Source: Cladocopium goreaui
Lineage: Eukaryota; Sar; Dinophyceae; Suessiales; Symbiodiniaceae
Assembly: GCA_947184155.2 (NCBI GenBank)
Contig: CAMXCT020006201.1
Location: forward strand, 295,715 to 359,714
Reading direction: 5' to 3'
DNA: 64,000 nucleotides
A program made the position numbers and the translations under genes. Shown piece by piece: positions 24,654-35,759 of this stretch (positions within the stretch are counted from its first letter, which is position 1; every line of letters starts with the position of its first letter). Below the pieces are notes generated by a model. It was not told where the DNA came from. It saw only the letters and a list, made by a program, of their open reading frames with translations, and did no database searches.

Positions 24654-24999
24654 CAGTGATCCACTGGTTAATGGTAATGGTTAAGATATGGCAATGGTTA
24701 AGGTATGGAACCATCCAGAAGTATATTCTTAAGAATCTGGTATGGTTAATGGTTCCATAGGGCTTGAAGATGTGGATCCTTTATATCTAAGAGCCATTTT
24801 AGCGGTATGCTGAAGGTCCATGGTGCAACGCTCCTCAACCATGAAATCCCATTAAACCATCATTTTTGATGCTTAACTTCCATTCAACCCATCATTTGTT
24901 GTAGGCGAATCTCATTTGTCATTGGCAAAATCCCATTAAATCCCAGAAAACCCACCATCAATCCCGATTTTTTGTTCCTTAATTTCCACCTAACCCACA

Positions 25000-25090
25000 T
25001 ACCCTCTGGTAATTTAACGTAGCTATTTATAGTGAGTTTTCCCATTAAAATTGGTGATTTCCCATAGCTACGTTAAACTACCAGAGGGTA
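25000..25090. mobile_element. Stowaway-like MITE, CCCTCTGG type
   Basis: TA-flanked palindromic element with inverted termini ccctctggtaatttaacgta and tacgttaaactaccagaggg and an inner loop ggtgatttccc. It ends 24 bp upstream of the exon at 25115, inside its intron. Confidence 0.8.
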
Positions 25091-25114
25091 AACCCATCAT
25101 GTTTCCTTACCCAG

Positions 25115-25192
25115 GTCTCCATCCAAGCGGGCCGCATCATCAGTCGCCTTGCTGAGAGCGAGGCTGGCCTGCTGCGACTCCTGCGCCACGCG
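25115..25192 (+). CDS. Exon 1 of a phase-consistent C-terminal chain
   Basis: Acceptor ttacccag; reads VSIQAGRIISRLAESEAGLL then RLLRHA, all with GC-rich codons, then a GT donor (gtgacg). Reading on would meet TAA at 25202, so this could instead be a terminal exon. I prefer splicing because the next candidate at 26022 starts in the same phase and with the same three bases (gtg). The product is a helical, charged protein of unknown family. Confidence 0.6.
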
Positions 25193-25261
25193 GTGACGAC
25201 GTCGTAACGACCGGAACAAAAATGGGGCCAGTGCTGTTTTTTTCAGCAAAACATGCTGGGT

Positions 25262-25412
25262 TTATCTGGGTTTCATATGGTTTAATATGCTTTAACGTGG
25301 TTTAATATGCTTTAACATGGTTTAATATGCTTTAACATGGTTTAATATGCTTTAACATGGTTTAATATGCTTTAACATGGTTTAATATGCTTTAACATGG
25401 TTTACTATGGTT
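25262..25412. repeat. 20-bp tandem repeat
   Basis: Six to seven units of ggtttaatatgctttaacat, almost perfect. Confidence 0.95.
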
Positions 25413-26021
25413 TAATGGGATGTTCATCAAGAATGGAGCTTGAATGGGAGTTGACCGAGTTGACCGAGTGAAAAACGATGGCTTTTATCGCAGCCAAAAG
25501 TGTCAGAAACAGTTGTCTAACGAACAGTAACATGGCAGTCAAGAATGGGATTGAAGAATGATTTTACCATGAAATATGATGAAATATGTGGTTGGTTCCA
25601 TCCAAATTGTTGGGCTAGCATCAAACATATGGTGTTTTTTTTCATGATTGGATTTCACTGATGAAACACCATGAATTCCAGGTGCTTTAATTCCAGCTTG
25701 AATCCCATCCCGCTCCAATGTTTGGGGATTGTAGCATCATGGTGAGACAAGGTGGTTTATCACGGGGATGTATATAATCAGATGGTAATTTCACAGGTTA
25801 TGAGACGAATGTTGAGGGTGTGTTCAATAATCCACTTGTTTTCTGCTTTCCTTTTATGGAACTAAAGGTTCAAGACTAATTAGTTACTCCTAAATTTGCA
25901 TGGTTTGTACTGCAGAGTATCATTAAAACCCATCCCACTCTGGTTAAATAATGTTAAATACTTAGAAACTCTTTTGAATGTTGGATCTTAATCCGGATCT
26001 TAATCCGGGCTGAGTTGCGAG

Positions 26022-26092
26022 GTGTTTCAAGAGGGGACGATCCAATCCCTTCGGCGCAACAGAACATGGACAGCAGAAGAGCTAGTTGAAAT
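26022..26092 (+). CDS. Exon 2 of the C-terminal chain
   Basis: Follows the acceptor gttgcgag; reads VFQEGTIQSLRRNRTWTAEE then LVEI, ending at a GT donor (gtggag), or continues through EPEASLVYNHI to a TGA at 26130. The spliced reading runs in phase 0 to 27461, again with GTG at both the intron start and the exon start. No domain recognised; the TWTAEELVEI stretch looks helical. Confidence 0.55.
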
Positions 26093-26210
26093 AGTGGAGC
26101 CAGAGGCTAGCTTGGTCTACAACCATATTTGAGGGGGTCATTTCTACCGGGTTGTTCTGGTGTTTGTTTTACATGTTGAAAACCAAACTTTAGTGTTTGA
26201 TACCCTCCGG

Positions 26211-26325
26211 TACTGAAACATGACAATGGGAAATCCCCTATAAAGGGAGGTTTAAATGGGACAATCAACATCAATCAACTATATATGGTCAATTTTCGAT
26301 TGCCATGTTTGACTACCGGAGGGCA
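26211..26325. mobile_element. Stowaway-like MITE, CCCTCCGG type
   Basis: Termini ccctccggtactgaaacatg and gactaccggaggg are inverted, with TA at the left and CA at the right. It lies in the intron between the exons at 26022 and 27461. Sister of 12248-12380. Confidence 0.65.
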
Positions 26326-27460
26326 CCAGAAACTCAACAACGATTCAGTGATTCCAAACAGCACCACATTGTCATCACACCATTCCCGTCATGGCTGTAT
26401 GGCTATATATCCCAATAACATACCCTTGTATGATTAATACCCCCATTGCCTTCGCTTATGGTTTTATATGTAGACTTTTACTTTTTGGTTTCATCACATT
26501 AAAAACAATTTAGTATCCATGAATATCCTATTCATTCATATCCCATTTTCAGACACGTCGACAAATTATTTACAGAGACTATGTCTTGTACCTAAATTAA
26601 GTTTGTATACAATAGCCGATAAGCAGTTGGTACGCATCACGGCTGGCAACTACCTCAGGTCTTCTGTTCTTGGTGTTCCAGTCACTGCTGGTCTTCTATT
26701 TCTTTCAAGACAGCGGTACCAAACAACAGACGGTGCGGCAACGGGAGTAGTGGGGGTCGGAGTTGGGGGGTATAGTAGTGCGTGGGGGTGCAGTTGGGGG
26801 TATAAATGGCTTTAATTTTGGCAGTATATAGCCCGCACAGGTTGGGATATGGGCCTTGTGAGTATGATTATTTCCACTTAGAACTGCGACTGCCCCCAAG
26901 TGGCCACCAATCTGTGCCGTGCTTAAAAAAAATGTTTCATGAGAAAAAAAAATAAAAAACAGTTGCAGCTGAATGATCAAAAGTGATGCAGCTGAGTTTG
27001 TTTCCTAGAAGGATGATCCAAGTTGATCAATCCAACTTGATACCAGGGGCCGCCACTCATTCTTGGATTGCCCAGGCCCATTGACTGGGGATGATGAGGG
27101 ATGATGAGGGAACTATTTTAAAGGCATGTTTGACCGTTTGACCTATCACCATACTTGTAGTTGGCAGTTGATCAATATCCCCATGTTTGTCGTGATTACG
27201 GTATTTTCCAGGTACATGATACTCATGATTATATGTATATATATATATATTTGTATATATATATATGTATCACCATTAGCACAATAAGAGAATCGTGATG
27301 TACTGCAATATATTTAAGTGTCATGATGTGCTTATCTATAAATTCATATATTTATTTATGTATTTACTTATGTATTTATGATGTATTTATGTATTTGAGG
27401 TGCAAAAAATATCCCCATTGATCTCCCCAAGGTCAAGCCCCCCTTTTTTTCGTCCTCGAG

Positions 27461-27553
27461 GTGAAGATCGCTCGTCGCTTGAAGGACGTCACCAAGGATG
27501 TGGCGTACGTGGCGCATGGCCGCGCCACACGCCGGGAACAGGAGATTGAACTG
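27461..27553 (+). CDS. Exon 3 of the C-terminal chain
   Basis: Acceptor cgtcctcgag after a polypyrimidine run; phase 0 reading VKIARRLKDVTKDVAYVAHG then RATRREQEIEL, with very GC-rich third positions, clearly coding. A GC donor (gcgcct) follows. It joins 28531 to give EQEIELVVPEALASR and stop. No domain recognised; basic and helical. Overlapping ORFs on both strands are shadows. Confidence 0.7.
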
Positions 27554-28203
27554 GCGCCTTGGCGAAAACATCCCTGGAATCCTGTGGAATCCTGTGGAAT
27601 CCTGTGCGGTGTTCGGGTTTCCACCGGGAATATGGTGATTTTCCATGGGAGTTTTCTGATCCCACAAAAACTATAGTGATTTTCCGCATGAAAAAAGAAT
27701 GGACCGTTTTGTGTGATGATTTTGGGGTGGGGGATTCCAGGCAACCGACCGTATGAGTTTGTTTGAACATGATATACGATGTGCCCTCCATTCCAAAGGA
27801 TCATGATCGATAATCCAAGGGAGGGTGATGGTGAAGTATGTGGGAACTGATGAGGGCCTTTGTTCCTTCCCAACAATTGCTTTTAATACATACCTCAGAG
27901 ATCCTCAGAGAATTACAGTACCAACATTTCCAGGGGTAGATGGAACCAAAACATGATATCGTAAAAAAAGGAAAAATGTTTGTTCAAGAAAAGTCAGAGT
28001 TAGTGTTCCGCGTCGGATTTGTTAGTGCACCCACCTCAAACTTAGTATAATACCAAATTCAAAATGTGTTTTTTTGGGGGTAATGGCAAGCCCAGTCTAT
28101 TTTGATTAATTAGGCTCAGCTGGGTGATTAATTTTTGTTCGGTTATCCCGTGATGGGGTAACATTGAAACGTTGGTCTACCCTGCAATTTTTCATGGATA
28201 CAG

Positions 28204-28315
28204 TACCCTCTGGTAATGACTAACATAGCTATTGAACAAAAAGCCCATAGAAATAGTTGTTTTTTACTATAAAATTGTGATTTTCCAGTTCGCTATGTTA
28301 AATTACCAGAGGGTA
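28204..28315. mobile_element. Stowaway-like MITE, CCCTCTGG type
   Basis: TA-flanked; termini ccctctggtaatgactaaca and tgttaaattaccagaggg are inverted. It lies in the intron before the last exon of the C-terminal chain. Confidence 0.8.
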
Positions 28316-28530
28316 TCAACTGTTTGTTCCATTCATTAGATGCCTAATTATTTATTGATGGATAAACAATTACCATCACATCCAAGCACGAATAAAACAT
28401 CTCTTGGTGTCCCTATCAAACTAGCGTTAGATCCCGTAAACAAACCATCATTTTTGTTTGCGACCCATCAAACCACAATTTTCCCTGGTTAAACCATCAT
28501 GTTTCACCATGGTTTGTCCTGCAGTCCAAG

Positions 28531-28560
28531 GTTGTCCCTGAGGCTTTGGCTTCACGCTGA
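28531..28560 (+). CDS. Terminal exon of the C-terminal chain
   Basis: Acceptor gtccaag (another AG lies 7 bases upstream); reads VVPEALASR and TGA at 28558. Phase 0 with 27553. A different frame (LSLRLWLHADRPDSCV) is also open, so the end of this gene is likely but not certain. Confidence 0.5.
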   Translation, partial: VVPEALASR

Positions 28561-28873
28561 CCGCCCTGATAGCTGTGTGGCTCATGACCAAATTTCAAGG
28601 TAGACGGTTGCTTTCTTTGCCGACCAACAATATATATATATATATATTCCTATACATATGATACATATGGATGATTTTCGGGTACCCTCATTTTAGGAGC
28701 CCTCGATCTAATTGCAATAGTGACAATTATAGTAACTATTGTAGCAACTAATAATACCAACAATATCTAACAACAATGTAATAATAACTTGATATTGATG
28801 AGAGATTAGATAACATAATATATATGAGAACATGGGGTAATCTGTTAATTATATATATATGCAATTAACATTG

Positions 28874-28986
28874 GGGGTTTCTTCAAACGGGGTACCCCAA
28901 AGTCACCATGGTTGTTTCAATACTACGTCATGGTGACTTGGATGATTTGTGGTACCCCCCATGACTTAGTAACTTAGGAAACCTCC
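28874..28986. mobile_element. Palindromic element, GGTTTCTT...GGTACCCC type
   Basis: Left arm ggtttcttcaaacggggtac and right arm ggtaccccccatg ... ttaggaaacc are imperfect inverted repeats, with an inner palindrome gtcaccatgg / ccatg-gtgac. Related to 55349-55450. No ORF. Confidence 0.55.
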
Positions 28987-31212
28987 ATATATTGTAGCCT
29001 CTAGTTCTCTTTCCTGGTGGACAATTCCTCCAAGTGGTGTCGCAGCAGAGGACTTGTCAACCAACTGGATGAAGAAACAGTGTGAAAAGTCCAGGGGAAC
29101 AAGGAGTCGTTGCAAAGGAACATGTTAACTTTCGAATTTAGGGCCCATGATTAATGGCCTTGAAGCCAAATGGACATGGCCGCACAATGATTTGACTTTG
29201 ACCGTTACAAGTGGCTCAAGCTCCCTTTCATAAATTAAAAGCCATCCAAATAATGTAATCAACTTAGTATATATATATAGATATCATGGATATCATGGAT
29301 ATCATGCTTGATTAATGGTGGTTAATGATGGATGTAATCAAATGTGTGGCTCTCCAAAATCAGTTGTGACTCCACAGCCCGCTTTCGGACGATGACCATT
29401 TTCTCTGTGGCACCTGATATGTCGAGCACATGGCAGGGAGGTCGAGCTAAATATCACTGGGCTAAAGCATCAGCGTTTGTGACCTAAATAACCCCTCAAA
29501 AGGGGATGTTTAATGATGTTTAATGATGTTTAGACGTAGTCTGCTTGTGCAGTTCCAGTGAACGAAGTGGTTATATTTGACCATAGTTATGGGAGTTATG
29601 GGGGCTATATCCGAACTCACGGTGGCTCACAGTGGTCCACTTATCGTGCTTATACCAATCAAGAACCCCAACTGCTTAAAGGCAACATATGAACACCGGG
29701 GCTCAATTTTTAGAACCCATTCTTGACCGCTCCCCATTTGTATTCAAACAGGAAGTGAAATCTGTGTCAGTCTGTGTTGTTTTGCTTTAATATGGAGCCA
29801 TAAGTTTGCAATAGTTTGCAGATCTTTTAGCCATGTCGTCCCCATATCATTGGATGAAGCTCGTTCGCGTGGCACTATCTCGTATAATAATCCAACCCCC
29901 TTGTGATGTGAGTGCTGGTGCTTTTGTGCTAATGCGATATCTGCAATGACCAGATGCAATAGCTAAGGCTGTTGAGCAGCTGTGGCAGTTCATGAAACCT
30001 TTGAAAGCCAACAAAGTTGGCTTTGTCGTACCATAAAGCCATCATTTCCAGTTGTAAGTGGGCTCAGTTCGGACAGGTTAACGGGACCCAAAGCATTGGC
30101 TCCCCCGTTAGACATAACCAATTTTGGATGACTGCATTGGAAGGAACCCCCAAGTGGAGTGATGGGGAAAGCACCCCATTTATAGCTGGGAGCTGGCTTT
30201 CTTGTAGACTAGAAACAAAAAGCAGCCCGTCTGATCGAACAGCTGCTCACGGAACATCTTTGGGTAAACCTGGGTTTGGTTGGTTTATGGATTTGTGAAT
30301 ATGTTTGAACCTTAAATATGGAGGGAGGGAATTTACTTATTTTGTCATTACAGATAGATTAATATAGGTTAATTTAGATTAATTAATATAGACTGATTAA
30401 TATAGATCACGTAGCCCACAGAAAATATCTTCAAGGAGTGATCGAAAATTAGCCATGGTGCGCCACAAGGGTTGTCTATTTCAGTCCCCAGATTCAGCGC
30501 GGCCTGGTTCTTTTTGGAAGGGTCAAGATTTTGGATCTCCCAGCAGATATTTGACTTTCTGCATGTTTATCGGCATTTGGAAACTTCAAGGCTTTTTCTT
30601 GTTAGTGATGGCAGCCTTACTTGGAATATATAGAACAAACATGTAGATTCTGAACACGTCATACCCGGTGAGAGAAAGCTTGTTGTGGGTCCCTGGGTCC
30701 CTCCAAAACCTGGAAATTCCATCACCCCACTTCTCCAGGAAACCGGGTACCGGTCAATTCGCAAAATCTCATGATACAATTCCCATTGGGCATCCCCAAA
30801 TCCCAATTCCTTATATATATATACCATATGGTTATTTAACATAGCTATGGAAAATCACCATTTTTAATAGGTAAACCATCTATAAATGGGCCATGTTCCA
30901 TGGCTATGTTAAATAACCAGAGGGTGTATATATATATATATACACACTATATGTAGAGCCATATACAAGCCTTCTATACTGTAATCCTCTACCAGAAAAA
31001 TAGGGATCCTGCAGAATGGTTCGAATGTCATTGTTCAAGCCTCAGCATTTGTCACTTGTTTGAAGATAGGGTAGCGAATTCCATCCATTGCGTTTTAATC
31101 ATGCTTCCCACGATCAACTACTATCAATTCCAAGATACATAACTGACATAACCCCCCCATTTCCAGACAAAAACATGGAACTTATCATATAATCCGAAAA
31201 GAAATCTGCCAG
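28987..31212. other. Sparse region with weak exon candidates
   Basis: Possible exons, none confirmed: about 29050-29110 (AEDLSTNWMKKQCEKSRG), 29381-29442 (ARFRTMTIFSVAPDMSSTWQ) and 30492-30550 (IQRGLVLFGRVKILDLPADI). Each has an AG before it but alternative frames. The rest is AT-rich with TA tracts. Confidence 0.3.
30822..30926. mobile_element. Stowaway-like MITE
   Basis: Arms ggttatttaacatagctatg and catggctatgttaaataacc are nearly perfect inverted repeats; the outermost bases are degraded at the left (ccatat) and read agaggg at the right. Confidence 0.75.
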
Positions 31213-31290
31213 AGTCTACTCAAAAGATGCATCGGATCTTCCTCCAGATCTGACTCGGAAGGAGCTTCAGGAGCTTCACGAACTTCACCC
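31213..31290 (+). CDS. Probable exon DLPPDLTRKELQELHELH
   Basis: A ctgccag acceptor and a consensus donor (gtgagag at 31291) bracket SKDASDLPPDLTRKELQE then LHELHP. The helical, charged composition and the GTGAG donor make an exon likely. Gene identity is unknown; it lies between the C-terminal chain and the Kelch-like exons. The remaining split codon can join 31527. Confidence 0.55.
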
Positions 31291-31526
31291 GTGAGAGTGG
31301 CGCATCTATACTTGGAACAGTTTCAACAGAAACCTCGGTGTTTGATGATTAAAATTACAACCATTTTACAGGTAACATGTATGGGAATGCAATGATGGAG
31401 TTGAAATGGGATATGTTATGTCACCAGCAATTGTTCTTTGCTGATTAAACATCGGGCATAAGGGGCATTGTATCCTTTGTCTGTTCAGGATGATCATAAT
31501 CCATTCTAGGGATCCCTATCAACCAG

Positions 31527-31600
31527 CCGCGAAAAGTGGTTTCTTGGATGCGAATGTTGCTCCCAAGCCGCAACATTCGCCGCCAAAGTTGGCGTTTTAC
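31527..31600 (+). CDS. Exon candidate, frame uncertain
   Basis: After tcaaccag, about 75 nt is open in all frames. The frame in phase with 31290 reads REKWFLGCECCSQAATFAAK; another reads SGFLDANVAPKPQHSPPKLA. No family recognised; the end is approximate. Confidence 0.35.
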
Positions 31601-32602
31601 GATGGTTTTCTTTAGACCTCGAAACCATTGTTTGGTATAATTGACCTGGCAGTTTACTTTGAGACAATTTTGAACTTGTTGTTTGTGACTGACTTGGAAA
31701 CCAAATGAATGAAAAACTCAAAAGAGTTGAACGGCTTGGTCAGCCATTTCTGTTTTTTTTTTAATGGTTCAGGAGTTTTTCTTGTATTTCTGATTTTGCA
31801 AACCAGGATTCGGTGCATTGAAACAGTCTTGTACGAAGCCAATGCGCAGAGCCAAAAATGGGATGCATTCCGGGTTTCGAATTTGGTAAACAGAGAATAT
31901 TTGATGCTCAGGGAGTTCTGAGTTTTGAATCAGATAGCCTCTGGCAATGAAACATGGCAGTGAACAAGTTGATATAAATTGCTATATATATATATCGTGG
32001 TTTGGAACATTTTTTATTTTTCCATATATTGGGAATAGTAACCCCAACTGACTAATACTTTTCAGAGGGGTTGAAACCACCAACCAGGTATGTATATATA
32101 TATATATTCATATAGAGAGAGAGTCCTGCGTCCTGCATCAGCTTGGGATGTCCCATTTCCAGCTGGGTCCCATCCCAAATGATTTGGGGAGCCCATGGAA
32201 GGTTGGGAGCCACGAAGATGCTGTTGTTAAGGGGGTTCCATTAAAACTTCTTCTTAGGAAGAATTTAAGTGATGATTGGTTGAATGATTGGTTGAATGAT
32301 TAGCCATGAGATTGTGGTGTACCCAATTTTGTCCTTCCCTATATCTCAGATAATCATCAGTAGATGTGTCTGAGAATAGGGTACCAATCATGTCTCAAAA
32401 TATCACAGTCTATTTGACAAATATCTTCCTGGAAAACCTCCAGAAAATGCTGTTCACTAATAATCAAACCACGATAGTGTATTTTAATATATATATATAT
32501 ATATAAATAGACATTATATATATATATGTTCCCTATTTGTTCAGGCACATTTGTTTGAACCATCACTGGATATTCCCCATACATCCTCTCTGGCCGATGC
32601 AG

Positions 32603-32653
32603 GAGCTCGGTGAAAAACTGTTGGTTGATTTGGTGACAAAACTGTTGGAGCCT
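32603..32653 (+). CDS. Exon candidate ELGEKLLVDLVTKLLEP
   Basis: Acceptor gccgatgcag and a strongly helical reading ELGEKLLVDLVTKLLEP in phase 0; other frames stop early. The donor is not clear (no GT within a few bases except gtttttt). Unknown product. Confidence 0.4.
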
Positions 32654-33252
32654 GTTTTTTGTATCTTGGTGATATAGCTTGAGGTTCTTGAAAGATATAT
32701 GTATATATATAAGATATATATATATAATATATTATAAGATATATATATATATAAGATATATATATATATATTATATACATCAGATTATATATCAGATTGC
32801 ATGATGTTCTGTGATTTTACATTCCCATTCCTATTAGTTGGAGCCTTGTTTTCCTTGTTGAAAAGGCACAGTTTCATGGGGACCATCTGATTAAATTATT
32901 CTGGGAATCACCAGAAGGATTGTTGCCTGATATATTGTGCAAAATGAGCGATGTAGTACTCAACAACGCTCTGCAAGCTGGACACTTGAAATTTAGTTTG
33001 GTGACGTAAGGGTGCTTGGGTTTAGTTGCTGAATATTGGGAATTCCTCTGGCAATGTGACATAGCTAAAATGCTCCATATATAGATGATTGGCATATGAT
33101 GTAAACATCGTGATATCTCATAGCAAACTGTTGTTCATGATCATTCCCAAACATAGATGGTTGATATATTAGTTGATATTCCGTATTCCATCATATCCCC
33201 ATTATACAGCCGTTGCTGTTGGTTAAACTACCATTGATACCCCATGTGCCAG

Positions 33253-33282
33253 GCCTTGCCGTGTCTTCAGCTCTGTGGCACG
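33253..33282 (+). CDS. Possible 30-nt exon
   Basis: Flanked by the acceptor atgtgccag and a consensus donor gtgagtgc. Reads ALPCLQLCGT or, in another phase, GLAVSSALWH. It lies 67 bp before modular element copy C. Confidence 0.35.
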
Positions 33283-33348
33283 GTGAGTGCCGCATGTGCG
33301 CCTGTTTTGGGTGAAGCCGGGGTGGTGGAAGCATTAGATGGAGATGTT

Positions 33349-34112
33349 GTTTTTCCCCACCTGCCAGGTGAGGGTTGTTGTTCTCCTCCTCCTCCTCCTC
33401 CTCCGCCTCCGCATCCTCCTCCTCGTCCTCCTCCTCCTCGCAGTCCAGATCCCAGTGGGCACAGCCGGACCTCCACCGCGAGCGCCAGATCCCAGTGGGC
33501 ACTGCCGGACCTCCACCGCGAGCTCCAGATCCCAGTGGGCACTGCCGGACCTCCACCGCGAGCTCCAGATCGCAGTGGGCACTGCCGGACCTCAACCGCG
33601 ACTTCCAGATCGCAGTGGGCACTGCCGGACCTCAACCGCGACTTCCAGATCGCAGTGGGCACTGCCGGACCTCAACGGCCAGATAGAATGCCAGAAGATA
33701 TGCCAGATAGAATGCCAGAAGATATGTCAGATAGAATGCCAGAAGATATTTGCCAGATAGAATGCCAGAAGATATGCCAGAACATATGCCAGAAGATATG
33801 CCAGATAGAATGCCAGAATATGTGTCAGATAGAATGCCAGAAGATTTTCCAGATAGAATGCCAGATAGAATGCCAGAACATATGCCAGAAGATATGCCAG
33901 ATAGAATGCCAGATAGAATGCCAGAAGATATGTCAGATAGAATGCCAGAAGATATGTCAGATAGAATGCCAGAAGATATGCCAGAACATATGCCAGAAGA
34001 TATGCCAGATAGAATGCCAGATAGAATGCCAGAAGATATGTCAGATAGAATGCCAGAAGATTTGCCAGTAAAAAAATGTATAAATGCCATGGTGGGGATC
34101 ATTCGAAGTGAA
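33349..34112. mobile_element. Modular repeat element, copy C
   Basis: Left end gtttttccccacctgccagg, then tgagggttgttgttct, CTC/CGC tract, six to seven 40-bp units (ccagatcgcagtgggcactg..., 33440-33680), the 12-bp array (33681-34070) and the right end gccagtaaaaaaatgtataa ... ccatggtggggatcattcga. A long + frame over it (275 codons) is a repeat translation. No transposase. Confidence 0.6.
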
Positions 34113-34697
34113 GTATTTTTTTAACAAGATGATGCGCTGAGGTGCGGATATAAGATATATATATATATCTCATTACTATTACTACTACTATTGTTGTTGT
34201 TATTATTTTCTTCTGATATATATATATACTATACTCTATATACAGTTTATCGAAATTCCTTGAAATAAAGCCACTTGCCGGGATGAACATCCATTTGCCA
34301 GATATCGTTCCCTATAGCCCAATGTGACCTGCTTACAACTTGGGGTTGGGTTCTCTAGTTGCTGGTGCATGGCAGGGTCACGGATATATTTTTCAGCCAT
34401 TGAAAAAACACCAACGGTTACGGGGTATGTAGGGTTGGCCAATGATTCATGGGTGTCATACACTGATTATGTGAATAGTGCCCAAGACTTTAATTATTAA
34501 ACGTCATTTAGGTGATTTGCCCATGGCACAAATGAGGAGATGAGGTGAGACAAGCCCCTTTAATGTCTGAAATGCAAAAGGATTGGAAGCAGTTTGGAAT
34601 TTCACTTTTCAAGTGGATATGTCTTCCCTTATGGTGCATTGTGCCATTCCAAGCTTGGCCATTGAGCTATGGATGTTTGTCGAACCACCAGTGCCAG
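34113..34697. other. Non-coding stretch before the Kelch-like exon
   Basis: Contains a TA tract and short triplet runs (34150-34240). The frame from 34620 MSSLMVHCAIPSLAIELWMF runs into the Kelch-like exon, but a splice acceptor at 34697 is preferred. Confidence 0.35.
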
Positions 34698-34744
34698 GTA
34701 GTCGCAGCAAGCTCTACATTTTCGGCGGAAACAAAGATGGTTCG
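34698..34744 (+). CDS. Kelch-like exon (SKLYIFGGNKDGS)
   Basis: Acceptor ccagtgccag, two leading bases, then SRSKLYIFGGNKDGS and a GT donor (gtggtt). LYxFGGxxxGS is the core strand and double glycine of a Kelch beta-propeller blade. The frame stays open to a TAG 9 bases past the donor. Together with 35160, 35709 and 37666 it suggests a multi-exon Kelch protein on +, but phase joins between these exons are not complete, so some exons are missing or some calls are wrong. Confidence 0.5.
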
Positions 34745-35159
34745 GTGGTTTCTTAGCAGATGAAGGCAAGATTTTGTCGGGGTTATGGGTCAACATCGTT
34801 GAGAATGCCAAAACCAAGAAATATTTTGGAAACCATAGCAGTCAACACGTATAGGCCTGAAACTACAAGCAGAAACTAGTTTTAATTTTTAACGTTTCTT
34901 TAAGGGCCTAACAGCATATCCAGTAAAGCCGCCTAGTAGATGCTTACATATGCTTACACATGCGTGGTTCACGCCGCTTCAACCCCCGCAACTCAACGGT
35001 GATGTTGCGATCGGGGAAAGTTTCATATTGGATCATCCGGGGATATCTGTGGTTTTCATTGAATCTTTTGGGGGAATGAACTAAAAATACCGTAAAACTA
35101 GTAACTAAGTCGAAACACAACAAATCGAAATCCTCTCACGGATCCAAAATCCACCTGAG

Positions 35160-35222
35160 ATGCTGACACCTTGGCATCCGGGACCGAGGCTGTGGAATGC
35201 TTCAACCCTGAGAATTGTGGCA
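35160..35222 (+). CDS. Kelch-like exon (VECFNPE)
   Basis: Acceptor ccacctgag; one frame reads ADTLASGTEAVECFNPENCG, in which VECFNPE resembles the Kelch strand that follows the GG block (pattern VExxDPxxxxW). Another open frame (WHPGPRLWNASTLRIVAG) weakens the call. The end is probably a GC donor near 35219. Confidence 0.4.
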
Positions 35223-35708
35223 GGCCCCAGCGTGATGGGTATGGAAGACTGCTGCTGCTTAAGTGTCCATACGTCACGTTTGTTGCCCAGGTTTCTTAGC
35301 TAAGTTGGGGTCTAAGTGGGTAGATAGATAGATCGATCGATAGATAGGTTATGTAATGCACAAAGTATTATATTTTATTGCATATATACATATATATATA
35401 ATCAGCCAGATGGGGTACCATCGATCAGCAGAACTGGGGGGCACCAGTGGCGCCCTCAGACCTGGTGCTGACATTACCTCTACTGCTGACCTAGCTTCAC
35501 TTTCCTTGCTGGTCACCCACGATTTTTGAATGGGAATTATATAAGCTAACTAAATAACTATAGTAAATAGCAACTATGGTCTTATGATACTTATATATAC
35601 TTATAACATCTTATAACTGCTATACTTAATGGGGTTTTAATAAACCAATAAACACCACCAGGCGGGGTCAGGCTCAACTTTTTAATGCTCTCGATAAATC
35701 CCCGGCAG

Positions 35709-35755
35709 GTCCCTCAAAGCTCTGAGCATCGCGGCACGGCGATGCTTCGCCGTGG
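35709..35755 (+). CDS. Kelch-like exon (LKALSIAARRCFAVV)
   Basis: Acceptor ccccggcag; one base then SLKALSIAARRCFAVVQCR, which fits the W-x-x-L...ARRxxAVV strand of a Kelch blade. TGA at 35770 in this frame, so a donor before that is assumed and the end is approximate. The longer open frame (VPQSSEHRGTAMLRRGAMSG) is the alternative. Confidence 0.4.
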
Positions 35756-35759
35756 TGCA

